Source: Streptomyces sp. R21
GTDB lineage: Bacteria > Actinomycetota > Actinomycetes > Streptomycetales > Streptomycetaceae
Assembly: GCF_041051975.1 (NCBI RefSeq)
Contig: NZ_CP163435.1
Coordinates: 3,782,001 to 3,846,000, forward strand
DNA: 64,000 bases
Reading direction: 5' to 3'
A model generated the notes under the pieces. The model ran no database searches. It saw nothing but the letters and a program-made list of their open reading frames with translations, and was not told where the DNA came from. Shown piece by piece: positions 40,986 through 49,849 of this stretch (its first letter is position 1; every line of letters begins with the position of its first letter). A program made the position numbers and the translations under genes.

Positions 40986-43412
40986 CTAACGCCGCTTCAG
41001 ATCCGCTTTCCCGCAGGCGAGTTGGTCCTTGTTCGGGTCGAGCCCCAGCGGATCGTCCTTGCCGTTGATCTTCAGGCGCCCGTAGTCGTTCTTCCTCAGC
41101 CAGGCGCAACGGGATGCCGTCGTCTTCTTCACGCCGTCCGGGAAGGCGGTCGGCACGCAGACGTTGATCGTGCCGTAGTGCCGGTCGCATCCGGAGATCG
41201 TGGTGCTGACCTTCTGCGACGTCTTCTTCTTGCCGGGCTCGGTGACCTTGCCCTCCAGCGAGTCGGCGAAGGAGTGGACGTGCGCCGAGGACGTCTCCGC
41301 GGCCAGCGCGGACGGGCCCTGGAGGTGCACCCACTTGGCCACCGACGGCACTCCGTTGGCGTCGACCGCGAAGAGCATGTACCAGCCGGGCGGGGCCAGG
41401 TTGGGGTTGCTCGTCACGTTCAGGTCGACGTTGTTGCCGTCCACGGAGAGCGGCAGGTCGACGTAGCGCTGGTTCGGGTCGGAGGAGTGGGTCACCGCGG
41501 CCGGGCGGATCAACTCGGCCTTGGCGATGGGCCGGTCGACGGTGATGCGCTGCGTGTCGCCGTACACCCACTCGTTGTCGATCACCGAAGTGATCGTCGG
41601 ACGCGTGCCCTTGAGGAGATAGGGCGGGGTGTAGATGGACACGTTGTGGTTCCAGGTGCCGTTGCCCGGGTTGTCACCGGTGGCCATCACACGGCCGTCG
41701 GGGAGCAGGAACGCGGACGAGTGGTAGCCGCGGGCCTGGGGGTCGGCGGCCACGGGATCGAACGTGGAGGTGTCCGGGTCGAAGATCGACGCCTCGAAGA
41801 CGGGGTTGGCGCGGTTGTGGAGTCCGCCGCCCGTCTCCAGCACCTTGCCGTCCGGCAGCAGTACGGCGGAGACGTACATCTTGCCCTGGTTGCCGGTCTC
41901 GGCCACCGGGCCGTTGCCGAGGTCGACCGTGCCCTGCGGGATCTGCGGGCCGGCGACGTACGACGGGTTGGCGGCCTTGAGGTCGATGAGGTCCGTCAGC
42001 CGGTTCGCGTCCGGGTTGGAGTCGATGTTCCCGCCGCCGATCGTGAGGACCTTCTGGTCCTGGGCGGGCGGCAGCAGCACACTGGCGGACTGGTCGCGCT
42101 GGTCCTTGTTCTGCAGGCCCGCGATGGCCGTGGTGGTGTTGGCGTCGTAGTCGTAGATCGCCGAACCGGTGCCGGGCGTGCCGTTGCCGAAGACATGGCT
42201 GCCCGAGTAGAAGAGCCGGCCGTCCTGCATCAGGATCATCGACGGGTACAGGCCCCAGAACGACCAGGTCTGGTTGACCTGCCACAGCGGCAGCCACGCC
42301 TGCTGGGCCGCCGACCAGCGCTCGGCGGTCACCGAGCCGGACGAGTCCTCGCGCAGACCGCCGAAGGAGATGATGTCCCCGTTGCCGAGCTCCGTCGCGG
42401 ACGGGTACCAGTGGCCGTCGTTGAGGTCGTTGGTCTTGCTGTACGTCTCGGTGTCCGGGTCGAAGATGTACGAGTCCTTGTACCCCTCGTACCCGTGCCC
42501 GCCCGCGACCGGGAACGCCTTGTTGCCGCTCATCACGAGCACGCGCCCGTCGGCGAGTTGGACGTGTCCGGCGCAGAACATGTCCTTGGGCGTGGGGATC
42601 ACCTTGTAGGAGCCGGTCGCCGGGTTGTAGACCGCGCTGGTGAAGGTGCCCGCGTTGAAGTTCTCCTCGCTGTTGCCGGAGCCGGCGATCAGCAGGACCT
42701 TGCCGTTCTTGAGGACGACGGAGTGCATGGACCGTACGGGGTTCTGCGTGGGCAGCACGTCCCACTTGCCATTGGCGCACTGGTCGGCCGTGCCGGTGCA
42801 GGTGGGCGGCGGGAGCGTGTCGGCGACCTTGTCCATCGTGTAGTCGTCGGTGGTCGCGGAGCCGGTGCCGTACACCGAGACGCCCCAGGTGATCCGGTCG
42901 GTGCCGGCCGGGACCTCGGGCGTGCGGACGCTCGCCTGGGTCCAACTTCCCTGCATGTCCAGCGTCTTGAGGTCGGTCCAGTACTGCCAGCCCGCCGTCG
43001 TGTCGTGCCGGAAGAGGGTGATCGCGGCGTCGGGGGTGGTGGTCTTGTACCAGAGCCCGAGGTCGTACTGCTTGCCCGTGGTGACCGCCGGGGCGCAGCT
43101 CGCGGACTCGGTGATCAGCGCCTTGCGGTCGCCGCTGACGCGGCGGGTCAGCGCGACCTTCATGGCCTTGGTGCCGGAGTGCGCGTCGGTCGTCGTGGTG
43201 AAGGCGAAGTCGTTGTCGCCCCAGCCGGACTTCTCCCAGCAGGACGGCATGCCGTCGGTGCCGGCCGTCTCGAAGCCCGGGTTGGTGATGAGGTTCGCGG
43301 CGGACGCGGGCTGCGGCGAGATCAGCAGCAGCCCGGCGGCGAGGCCCGCCACCGCCAGAAGCGAGGTTCTGCGTCGTGGTCGTGCGAGCCGTGCCCGTAC
43401 CGGATGTGTCAC
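40986..43412 (-). CDS. Secreted galactose-oxidase-type copper radical oxidase with CBM and C-terminal extension
   Basis: The 808-residue enzyme has a signal peptide (1-38), a carbohydrate-binding module (about 40-195; LITNPGFETAG), a seven-blade kelch propeller (about 205-590) and a DUF1929-type beta domain (about 590-690). All galactose-oxidase ligands are seen: the thioether cysteine in DMFCAGH, the tyrosine in HWYPS, the Tyr-His pair in GYHSS and the distal histidine in VTHSSDPNQR. It should oxidise a primary alcohol of a glycan to an aldehyde and make H2O2, as does GlxA of Streptomyces, from which it differs by the CBM and a 110-residue Cys-containing C-terminus (DPNKDQLACGK). AAGGAG precedes the GTG, which overlaps the previous stop: last gene of the glycan operon. 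Confidence 0.92.
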   Translation of the reverse strand: MTHPVRARLARPRRRTSLLAVAGLAAGLLLISPQPASAANLITNPGFETAGTDGMPSCWEKSGWGDNDFAFTTTTDAHSGTKAMKVALTRRVSGDRKALITESASCAPAVTTGKQYDLGLWYKTTTPDAAITLFRHDTTAGWQYWTDLKTLDMQGSWTQASVRTPEVPAGTDRITWGVSVYGTGSATTDDYTMDKVADTLPPPTCTGTADQCANGKWDVLPTQNPVRSMHSVVLKNGKVLLIAGSGNSEENFNAGTFTSAVYNPATGSYKVIPTPKDMFCAGHVQLADGRVLVMSGNKAFPVAGGHGYEGYKDSYIFDPDTETYSKTNDLNDGHWYPSATELGNGDIISFGGLREDSSGSVTAERWSAAQQAWLPLWQVNQTWSFWGLYPSMILMQDGRLFYSGSHVFGNGTPGTGSAIYDYDANTTTAIAGLQNKDQRDQSASVLLPPAQDQKVLTIGGGNIDSNPDANRLTDLIDLKAANPSYVAGPQIPQGTVDLGNGPVAETGNQGKMYVSAVLLPDGKVLETGGGLHNRANPVFEASIFDPDTSTFDPVAADPQARGYHSSAFLLPDGRVMATGDNPGNGTWNHNVSIYTPPYLLKGTRPTITSVIDNEWVYGDTQRITVDRPIAKAELIRPAAVTHSSDPNQRYVDLPLSVDGNNVDLNVTSNPNLAPPGWYMLFAVDANGVPSVAKWVHLQGPSALAAETSSAHVHSFADSLEGKVTEPGKKKTSQKVSTTISGCDRHYGTINVCVPTAFPDGVKKTTASRCAWLRKNDYGRLKINGKDDPLGLDPNKDQLACGKADLKRR

Positions 43413-44611
43413 GCGGTTCTCCTTGCTGTGCGGCTCCCGCCCGCGGACTCGCGGCCGCGGCGCGGCAGATAGACCAGCGCTTCGGTCCCTACGAAGCGCA
43501 GGACGAACGTCGTCACCAGCGCGAGGGCGGTCGCGGACAGCGCCCCCATCCCGAACCGGTCGACGAACAGGGCGATCAGCGGGATGCGCAGCACCAGGTC
43601 CGCGTTGGCGAGCAGCGCGAACCGGCCCACGCGGTCCCACCAGCTGCGGTGTTTGCGGCGCTCGCGGAACAGCAGATGCTCGATGAGCAGGAAGTTCCAG
43701 GCGACCCCGAACTGGTTGGCGACGATCTCGGCCGGTACGTAGTGCATGCCGAGCGTGGTGAGGGCGTACAGGCCGAAGAGGTTCGGTACGAAGCCGGTGG
43801 CGCCTATCAGTCCGAAGACCACCAAGCGGGCTACGGGCGAGGCGGTGCGCAGCCCGACGAGGTGGCGCAGGAACCGGAAGCCCTCCTGCGCGGTCGACTT
43901 GGACTCCCCCGCGAAGCGGTCCTGGAAGACGAACGGCACCTCGCTGACCTGGCGGGGGCGGCTGCGGACGGCGAGTTCGAGGAGGATCTTGTAGCCGAGC
44001 GGCTGGAGGATGTCGGCGGTGACGGCGCTGCGGCGGATCGCGAAGAAGCCGCTCATCGGGTCGCTGATGCCGCGCAGCCGGCGCGGGAACAGCGTCTTGG
44101 TGAGCCAGGTCGCGCCGCGCGAGACGGCGATGCGGTAGCCGCCCGCGAGTCCGGCGCGGCTGCCGCCCTTGATGTAGCGGGAGGCGACGACCAGTCCGGC
44201 GGAGGAGCGTTCCCCGGTGGCCACCAGCTCCGGTACCAGGGACGGCGGATGCTGGAGGTCGCCGTCCATGACGACGATCCAGTCCGAGGCCGCCGCCTTG
44301 AGCCCCTCGACGACCGCGCCGCCGAGGCCGCCCACCGGTTCGTCCCGGTGCAGCACGGTGACGGGGAACGGGCAGTCCTGCGCCGCCTCGGAGATCACCT
44401 CGGGGGTGTCGTCCGTGGAGTCGTCGACGAAGACCACCTCGCAGGGCAGCCGGGTCGGCACCGACTCGGTGATCCGGTGCAGCAACTCCCTGATGTTCGC
44501 GGACTCGTTGAAGGTCGGCACGACGATGGTGACGGCGCCGGGCTCGGGAACCTCGGCGGCGCGTACGGCCGGATCGCCCAGTTCCTCCGGGACAGTTGAC
44601 TCGTACGTCAT
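43409..44611 (-). CDS. GT2 glycosyltransferase fused to a GtrA-like membrane domain
   Basis: The 400-residue protein combines a dolichyl/polyprenyl-phosphate-sugar synthase-type GT2 domain (about residues 25-265; VVPTFNESANI, VFVDDSTDDT, VVMDGDLQHPP with the metal-binding DxD, SGFFAIRR) with a GtrA-like four-helix domain (about 275-390; RLVVFGLIGATGFVPNLFGLY). It should make a lipid-phosphate-linked sugar on the inner leaflet and help present it across the membrane, where a GT39 enzyme could use it. GGAGG lies 6 bases before the ATG. Four-base overlaps with both neighbours (ATGA and GTGA) place it in the centre of the four-gene operon. Confidence 0.9.
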   Translation of the reverse strand: MTYESTVPEELGDPAVRAAEVPEPGAVTIVVPTFNESANIRELLHRITESVPTRLPCEVVFVDDSTDDTPEVISEAAQDCPFPVTVLHRDEPVGGLGGAVVEGLKAAASDWIVVMDGDLQHPPSLVPELVATGERSSAGLVVASRYIKGGSRAGLAGGYRIAVSRGATWLTKTLFPRRLRGISDPMSGFFAIRRSAVTADILQPLGYKILLELAVRSRPRQVSEVPFVFQDRFAGESKSTAQEGFRFLRHLVGLRTASPVARLVVFGLIGATGFVPNLFGLYALTTLGMHYVPAEIVANQFGVAWNFLLIEHLLFRERRKHRSWWDRVGRFALLANADLVLRIPLIALFVDRFGMGALSATALALVTTFVLRFVGTEALVYLPRRGRESAGGSRTARRTA

Positions 44612-46254
44612 CGGGTGCCTCCGACGGTCTGGATCTGCCTGATCTCGATGCGGTCCGCGCCGGTGCCGAAGGTGGCGACCGGCTTCGAGTGCTGCATCGC
44701 GGCCTTCACGTTGGGCAGGTCGACCGCGTCGCGCCGTACGGTCGGGGAGGCGACGACGTAGTCGAGGTCGCGCCAGCCGCGCGGCATCGTCTTGGTCACC
44801 GCGGGGTCGAGGTCGGCCTTGTAGAACCAGATGACGCCGAGTCCGGGCCGGTAGCCGTCGTGGACGAGGTCGAGCCAGAGCGCGTCGTCGACGAGGACGC
44901 GGGTGTCCTCGGGGTTCTTCACCTCGGTCTTCAGCCATGAAGAGGCTGCCCGGTAGGGGGCGTTGGCGTCGGCGGTCACGGCGGTGCGGTCGCCGTCGTA
45001 CCAGTGCGGTACGGCGTAGGCGCCGGCGGCGAGGGCGAGGACGCCCGCGAGGGTGTAGCGGCCGGCGGTGACGTACCGCTTCTCGGCTTCCGTGCGCCAT
45101 CTGCGCAGCACGCCGTGGGCGATGCTCGCGGCCCCTCCGGCGAGGACGATCGCGAGGAACGGCAGGGCCTGGATGACGTACATCGCGGGCAGGTAGCCGC
45201 TCGGCCGCAGCGCCACCAGGGCGAGGATTCCCACGGTGAGCGCGGGTCCGGCGAGGGCGCGGGCGGTCACCGACCAGCGCCAGATGACCAGGAGCAGCAG
45301 GGCGCCGGCCAGTCCGCCGAGGGGCAGCACGCGGTCGTAGTAGAGCCAGGACTGCAGGACGCCGTGCGAGCCGGTGCCCGGGTCGAGGATGAAGCCGGAG
45401 CCGGGGCGGCTCATCTGGTAGGTGACGCCGTCCCAGAGGGAGACGTGTCCGCCGCCGGGCAGCAACTCGCCCTTGAGCAGGGCGAAGAGCGGGTAGGACA
45501 GGCCGATGAGGACGCAGGCGGTGACGGCTCCGGTGAGCGCGAACTTGCGGGTGTCGCGGTGGCTGTGGCGCCACATGGTGACCATCAGCGCGGGCAGGAT
45601 GACGAGCATCGTCTCCTTGGTGAGCACACCTGCCGCGGCCGCGAGGCCCGCCCCGAAGTGGTGCCAGAGATGGCGGCTCGGGGAGGCGGCGAGGCAGAAC
45701 GCGAGGAGCGTCCACATCACCGCGATGTTGTCGAGGAAGATCTCGCGCTGCAGGACGACGGAGAGCGGCGAGAGCCCGAAGAGGACCATCGCGAGCCCGG
45801 CGGCCCAGCGGGGCAGCGAGAGGCGGCGCGCGAGGACGTACACGAGGACCGCGCTCACGGCGCTGACCAGCAGCATCGCGACCCGCATCGAGCCGACCGT
45901 CATCAGCGAGGGGCTGATGTGGGCGGGGATCCAGGTCAGCAGGGCTATCTGGATCCAGCCGAGCGGCGGGTGGTCGTACCAGTAGGTGTAGTGGGCGAGG
46001 CCGGTGCCCTGCTGCACGGACCAGGCCTGGGCGAGGTAGGTGCCCTCGTCGTCGCTGAGCGTCGGGTAGTCGGCGATGTTCCAGCCCTGCACGACGAGGA
46101 TCGCCACAAGGAGCAGGCCGCACAGGATCAGGTCCGGGCGCGAGGAACGGAGCCGCCCCGGAGGCGTTGTTCGAGGGGTCGAACCGGTGGTGGGCGCAGG
46201 CTGGCGCTGCGCGGGGACCTTGGTCGTGGTCACCGCGGGAAGGGTGGAGGTCAC
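44608..46254 (-). CDS. GT39-family (PMT/ArnT-type) membrane glycosyltransferase
   Basis: The 548-residue protein has about 11 membrane helices and the fold of polyprenyl-phosphate-sugar-using GT39/GT83 enzymes. The first extracytoplasmic loop carries the catalytic acidic motif in TLSDDEGTYLAQAW (about residue 65-80), followed by YDHPPLGW, and REIFLDN in the second loop, all typical. It should move a sugar from polyprenyl phosphate to an acceptor outside the membrane. The upstream GT2-GtrA partner in the same operon can supply that donor. GTG start overlaps the previous gene by four bases. Confidence 0.88.
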   Translation of the reverse strand: MTSTLPAVTTTKVPAQRQPAPTTGSTPRTTPPGRLRSSRPDLILCGLLLVAILVVQGWNIADYPTLSDDEGTYLAQAWSVQQGTGLAHYTYWYDHPPLGWIQIALLTWIPAHISPSLMTVGSMRVAMLLVSAVSAVLVYVLARRLSLPRWAAGLAMVLFGLSPLSVVLQREIFLDNIAVMWTLLAFCLAASPSRHLWHHFGAGLAAAAGVLTKETMLVILPALMVTMWRHSHRDTRKFALTGAVTACVLIGLSYPLFALLKGELLPGGGHVSLWDGVTYQMSRPGSGFILDPGTGSHGVLQSWLYYDRVLPLGGLAGALLLLVIWRWSVTARALAGPALTVGILALVALRPSGYLPAMYVIQALPFLAIVLAGGAASIAHGVLRRWRTEAEKRYVTAGRYTLAGVLALAAGAYAVPHWYDGDRTAVTADANAPYRAASSWLKTEVKNPEDTRVLVDDALWLDLVHDGYRPGLGVIWFYKADLDPAVTKTMPRGWRDLDYVVASPTVRRDAVDLPNVKAAMQHSKPVATFGTGADRIEIRQIQTVGGTR

Positions 46255-47561
46255 GCAGGAACGTCCTCTCGGATCACTTCGGTGAGATGCGCGCCGACAT
46301 GTGCGGTCAACTCCCAGTCGTTGCGGCCGCGTTGCTCACGCCATACGGCGCGGATGGCGGCCCCTGCGAGGAGGACCTGATAGAAGGGGCCGCCCACCAC
46401 GAGCTTCAGGTAGTGGACGAATCGGACGCGGAGCCCGTACTGCTTGCCGAAGTCGTGCAGTCCGACGAGCTCGAAGACGAAGGTGACCAGAGCCGTGACG
46501 GCCGGCAGGAACGTCACGAAGGCGATGCCGACAGGCACGTCCAGGAAGAGCGCGATGGCCACGTTGAGCGGAATGATGACGCCGGAGACGGCTTGCAGGA
46601 ACGGCGTCATGAGCGTGTAGCGGGCGAGCATCCGCTGCCCGAATCCCGGGAGTTGCTTCCAGTCCTTCTTGCGGTAGACCTGGAGGAAGCCCTGGTTCCA
46701 GCGGGTGCGCTGTTTCAGCAGCGACATCAGGCTGCCCGGGGTCTCCTCCCGGGTGACCATGTCGGAGTCGTAGGCGACGACGACCTTCTTGCCGACGCTG
46801 GAGAGCCGGACGCCCAGGTCGCAGTCCTCCGCGAGGCAGTTGGGGTCCCAGCCGTCGGCTTCGCGCAGCACCTTCGTCCGTACGAAGACGGTGTTGCCGC
46901 CGAGCGGGATGAACCCCTTCTGTGCGTGCAGGTGCAGCCGGGAGCGGAACCAGAAGAAGTACTCCAGGCAGTTGCGCAGCGCGTACCAGTTGGAGTGGAA
47001 GTTGATGAGCTGCACGCCGCCCTGGACGACGTCGGCGTCCGTGGTGCGGAACGCGTGGTCGACGTGGGCGAGCAGCTCCGGGTGGACCTGGTCCTCGGCG
47101 TCGAAGACGCCCACGACGTCGCCGCGGCAGTGCGGCAGCGCCGTGTTCATCGCCTTGGGCTTGTTCTTCTTCTCGTGGGTGTCGACGACGACGCGTACGC
47201 GCGGGTCGCGGGCCTCGGCGCTCCGGGCGACCGCCGTGGTCTCCGGGTCGTCGTGCCCCACGATGACGATGATCTCGAAGTCGGTGTGGCTGGATTCCAG
47301 CAGGCGCTGGATGGTGTGGTCGAGGACGGCCTGTTCGTGGCGTGCGGGCAGCAGCAGCGAGAAGGACAGGCTCTCGCCGCCGTCCGGCCTGCTGAATCGG
47401 GTGGAGGCGAGCACTTCGGGCGTACGCCACGCGTGCATCTGCCACCACAAGGTGAAGGCCGCCATCCAGAACAGGGCCAGTGAAACGGCAGTGATGAAGA
47501 CAGACGTCAGCAAAAAGATCCCCCCAGATCCCCAGAACCCCCTGTCGCGACAGTGAGTCAC
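46251..47561 (-). CDS. Processive GT2 glycosyltransferase (cellulose/hyaluronan/chitin synthase-like)
   Basis: The 436-residue protein has an N-terminal helix, a GT2 domain and three or four C-terminal helices. The four signatures of processive synthases are present: an early Asp (VIVGHDDPET), DAEDQ (D-x-D type), LAEDCDLG (TED-like catalytic base) and QRTRWNQG (Q-x-x-R-W). It should polymerise a sugar nucleotide and extrude the chain; there is no PilZ domain and the size is smaller than BcsA. It is the first gene of the operon. The GTG at 47561 overlaps palindromic DNA; a TTG at 47513 with GGGGGGA at good spacing is an alternative start that would still contain the first helix. Confidence 0.88.
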   Translation of the reverse strand: MTHCRDRGFWGSGGIFLLTSVFITAVSLALFWMAAFTLWWQMHAWRTPEVLASTRFSRPDGGESLSFSLLLPARHEQAVLDHTIQRLLESSHTDFEIIVIVGHDDPETTAVARSAEARDPRVRVVVDTHEKKNKPKAMNTALPHCRGDVVGVFDAEDQVHPELLAHVDHAFRTTDADVVQGGVQLINFHSNWYALRNCLEYFFWFRSRLHLHAQKGFIPLGGNTVFVRTKVLREADGWDPNCLAEDCDLGVRLSSVGKKVVVAYDSDMVTREETPGSLMSLLKQRTRWNQGFLQVYRKKDWKQLPGFGQRMLARYTLMTPFLQAVSGVIIPLNVAIALFLDVPVGIAFVTFLPAVTALVTFVFELVGLHDFGKQYGLRVRFVHYLKLVVGGPFYQVLLAGAAIRAVWREQRGRNDWELTAHVGAHLTEVIREDVPA

Positions 47562-47696
47562 ACCTGTCGCGTCACGGTGGAGACACTAAGGGGGAACTGT
47601 GAAGCCTGGGAGCTGTTCCGATAAATAGCGTGTTTCGGAACGGGGTGTCGCCAAGAGGGATGTATCCGAACACGTGCACACATTCGACCGGTCGAA
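47542..47696 (-). promoter_or_regulatory. Regulatory region of the glycan operon with several palindromes
   Basis: Four symmetric elements lie within 155 bases: CTGTCGCGACAG (47542-47553), GTGA-G-TCAC (47553-47561, similar to the AGTGA/TCAC BldD half-site pattern), GTTCCGA-N13-TCGGAAC (47615-47641) and the perfect 14-mer TTCGACCGGTCGAA (47683-47696). All are upstream of or around the annotated start of the processive GT gene; no gene occupies this stretch. They suggest complex control; no regulator can be named with confidence. Confidence 0.55.
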
Positions 47697-47760
47697 CACC
47701 CTTGCCAGACGCCCTGGTCAGACCACGTTCTCGCTGATCAACGTGGGTTCACACGCCCGC

Positions 47761-49800
47761 TCAGCGCTCCCCCACGCCCCCCAACGCCCCCCTGAGCCGC
47801 TCCGGATCGGTCGTCGGTGCGTCGCACGTGAAGTTACGGCAGACATACGCGGCCGGTTCACCGCCGACGAGAGGACGCCCTGCGAGCAACGGAAGTTCGT
47901 CACTCTCCGCAGTACCCACGGCCACGACAGCGCCCGGGGCGGTGGCCAGAAGTGCCGTACGGTGCAGGGCGGTTGTGCCCGGATCGCCCGCCGGGCCGAC
48001 GATCGCGACCTCGCGCGGGCCGTCGAGCAGTGCCTCCGCCACCGCGAGACCCCAGCCGATGAAACGGGGGGCGCGCGGGCCGAGCGCCTTCACGACGCCC
48101 AACGCCCCCTCGGCGGCGGTGCGATGGGGTTCGGCGCCGGTCTGCGCCGCATAGCTCAGCAGCGCCCCGGCCGCCGCGCTCCAGCCCGAGGGCGTGGCGT
48201 TGTCGGTGGGGTCCTGGGGGCGGCGGATGAGCTTCTCGGCGTCGGCCGCGGTGTCGTACAGGGCGCCTGATTCCCTGTCGGTGAACTGCACGATCACGTG
48301 GTCGAGCAGGAACCCGGCGAATTCCAGCCAGACCCCCTCCCCGGTGACGGAGGCGAGCGCGAGGAACCCCTCGGCGACATCCGCGTAGTCCTCCAGCACC
48401 CCCGCGTTCGCGCCGACCTGGCCGTCCTTGCTGGTACGGGCGAGGCGTGCGCGGTCGTCCAGATGCAGCCGTACGAGGAGGTCGGCGGCGCCGATCGCGG
48501 CGTCCACGAGGTCGGGGCGCTCGAAGTAGGCGCCGGTCTCGGCGAGGGCGGCGATCGCCAGACCGTTCCAGGCGGCCACGATCTTGTCGTCACGGCCGGG
48601 GGCCGGGCGCTCGGCACGCTTGGCGAGCAGCCGCTCGCGGATGGAGTCGAGCCTGCCCGCGTCCAGAACCCCTTCGTGCTGCGGGAGTTGGAGCACGGAG
48701 GCGCCCTCTTCGAAGGTGCCCTCCTCGGTCACGCCGAAGTGCTGGGCGGCGAGCGCGGCATCCGCCTCACCGAGGGCGTCGGTGAGCTGCTCGGGCGTCC
48801 ACACGTAGTACGCGCCCTCGACGTGCCTGCCCGTGCCGTCGTCGCTGTCGGCGTCGAGGGCGGAGGCGAACCCGCCCTCGTTGGTGCGCAGTTCGCGGAC
48901 CATGAAGTCGGCGGCCTCCAGGGCGACCCGGCGGGCGAACTCGGAGCCCGTGGCACGCCACAGGTGCGCGTACACGCGGCACAGCAGCGCGTTGTCGTAC
49001 AGCATCTTCTCGAAGTGCGGCACGACCCACTCGCGGTCGACCGAGTAGCGGGCGAAGCCGCCGCCGAGCTGGTCGTAGATACCGCCGCGCGCCATGCGCT
49101 CGCAGGTGTCGGCGGCCATCTGCAGGGCGCCCTCGGAGCCGGTCCGGGCGTGGTGGCGCAGCAGGAACTCGATCACCATGGACGGCGGGAACTTGGGCGC
49201 GCCGCCGAAGCCGCCGCGTTGCGCGTCGTACTCGCGGGAGAGCCCGAGCAGGGCCTGGGCGGCCTCCTCCTCGCCGGGGATCTCGGCGGAGGTGTACGAG
49301 AGTTCGCGTGTCGCCAGGTCGCGCACGATGTTCCCGGCGACCTCGGCGACCTCGCCCTGCCGGTCGGTCCAGGCGGTGCTCACGCCTTCGAGAACCTGCC
49401 GGAAGGAGGGCATGCCGTGGCGGGGCGCGGGCGGGAAGTACGTACCGAAGTAGAAGGGCTCGGCCTCCGGGGTGAGGAAGACCGTCATGGGCCAGCCGCC
49501 CTGGCCGGTCGCCGCCTGGACCGCCTCCATGTAGACGGCGTCGACGTCGGGCCGCTCCTCGCGGTCGACCTTCACGTTCACGAAGTGCTCGTTCAGATAC
49601 GCGGCCGTCGCCTCGTCCTCGAAGGACTCGTGCGCCATGACGTGGCACCAGTGACACGCGGAGTATCCGACCGACAACAGAATCGGTACGTTGCGGCGGC
49701 GCGCCTCCTCGAAGGCGCCCGGCTCCCAGGGCCACCAGTCGACTGGATTCTCGGCATGCTGAAGCAGATAAGGCGAGGTCACGCCACCCAACCGGTTCAT
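47761..49800 (-). CDS. Thioredoxin-fold SSP411/YyaL-family protein (DUF255)
   Basis: A 679-residue cytosolic protein. The N-terminal thioredoxin-like domain (about residues 1-165) has the C-x2-C site SACHWCHVMAHESFED, and the remainder is an (alpha/alpha)6-barrel-like region similar to six-hairpin glycosidases (GGAPKFPPSM, YDQLGGGFARYSVD, MLYDNALL). The family is widely conserved with unclear biochemistry; roles in redox or nucleotide-sugar-type conversion have been proposed. ATG at 49800 with GAGAGG about 9 bases upstream is preferred to the ATG at 49824. It is on the same strand as, and just downstream of, the injection-system cluster but probably independent. Confidence 0.9.
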   Translation of the reverse strand: MNRLGGVTSPYLLQHAENPVDWWPWEPGAFEEARRRNVPILLSVGYSACHWCHVMAHESFEDEATAAYLNEHFVNVKVDREERPDVDAVYMEAVQAATGQGGWPMTVFLTPEAEPFYFGTYFPPAPRHGMPSFRQVLEGVSTAWTDRQGEVAEVAGNIVRDLATRELSYTSAEIPGEEEAAQALLGLSREYDAQRGGFGGAPKFPPSMVIEFLLRHHARTGSEGALQMAADTCERMARGGIYDQLGGGFARYSVDREWVVPHFEKMLYDNALLCRVYAHLWRATGSEFARRVALEAADFMVRELRTNEGGFASALDADSDDGTGRHVEGAYYVWTPEQLTDALGEADAALAAQHFGVTEEGTFEEGASVLQLPQHEGVLDAGRLDSIRERLLAKRAERPAPGRDDKIVAAWNGLAIAALAETGAYFERPDLVDAAIGAADLLVRLHLDDRARLARTSKDGQVGANAGVLEDYADVAEGFLALASVTGEGVWLEFAGFLLDHVIVQFTDRESGALYDTAADAEKLIRRPQDPTDNATPSGWSAAAGALLSYAAQTGAEPHRTAAEGALGVVKALGPRAPRFIGWGLAVAEALLDGPREVAIVGPAGDPGTTALHRTALLATAPGAVVAVGTAESDELPLLAGRPLVGGEPAAYVCRNFTCDAPTTDPERLRGALGGVGER

Positions 49801-49849
49801 ACGAGCCAGCCTCTCACACCCCATGTCCCCCGGCCGCGAAGCTTCCGGG

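Noticed and set aside
46251..47561. Cellulose synthase BcsA
   Set aside because: QxxRW and DxD motifs show processive synthesis, but size is small, the PilZ domain is absent and no BcsB-like gene is near; the polymer cannot be named.
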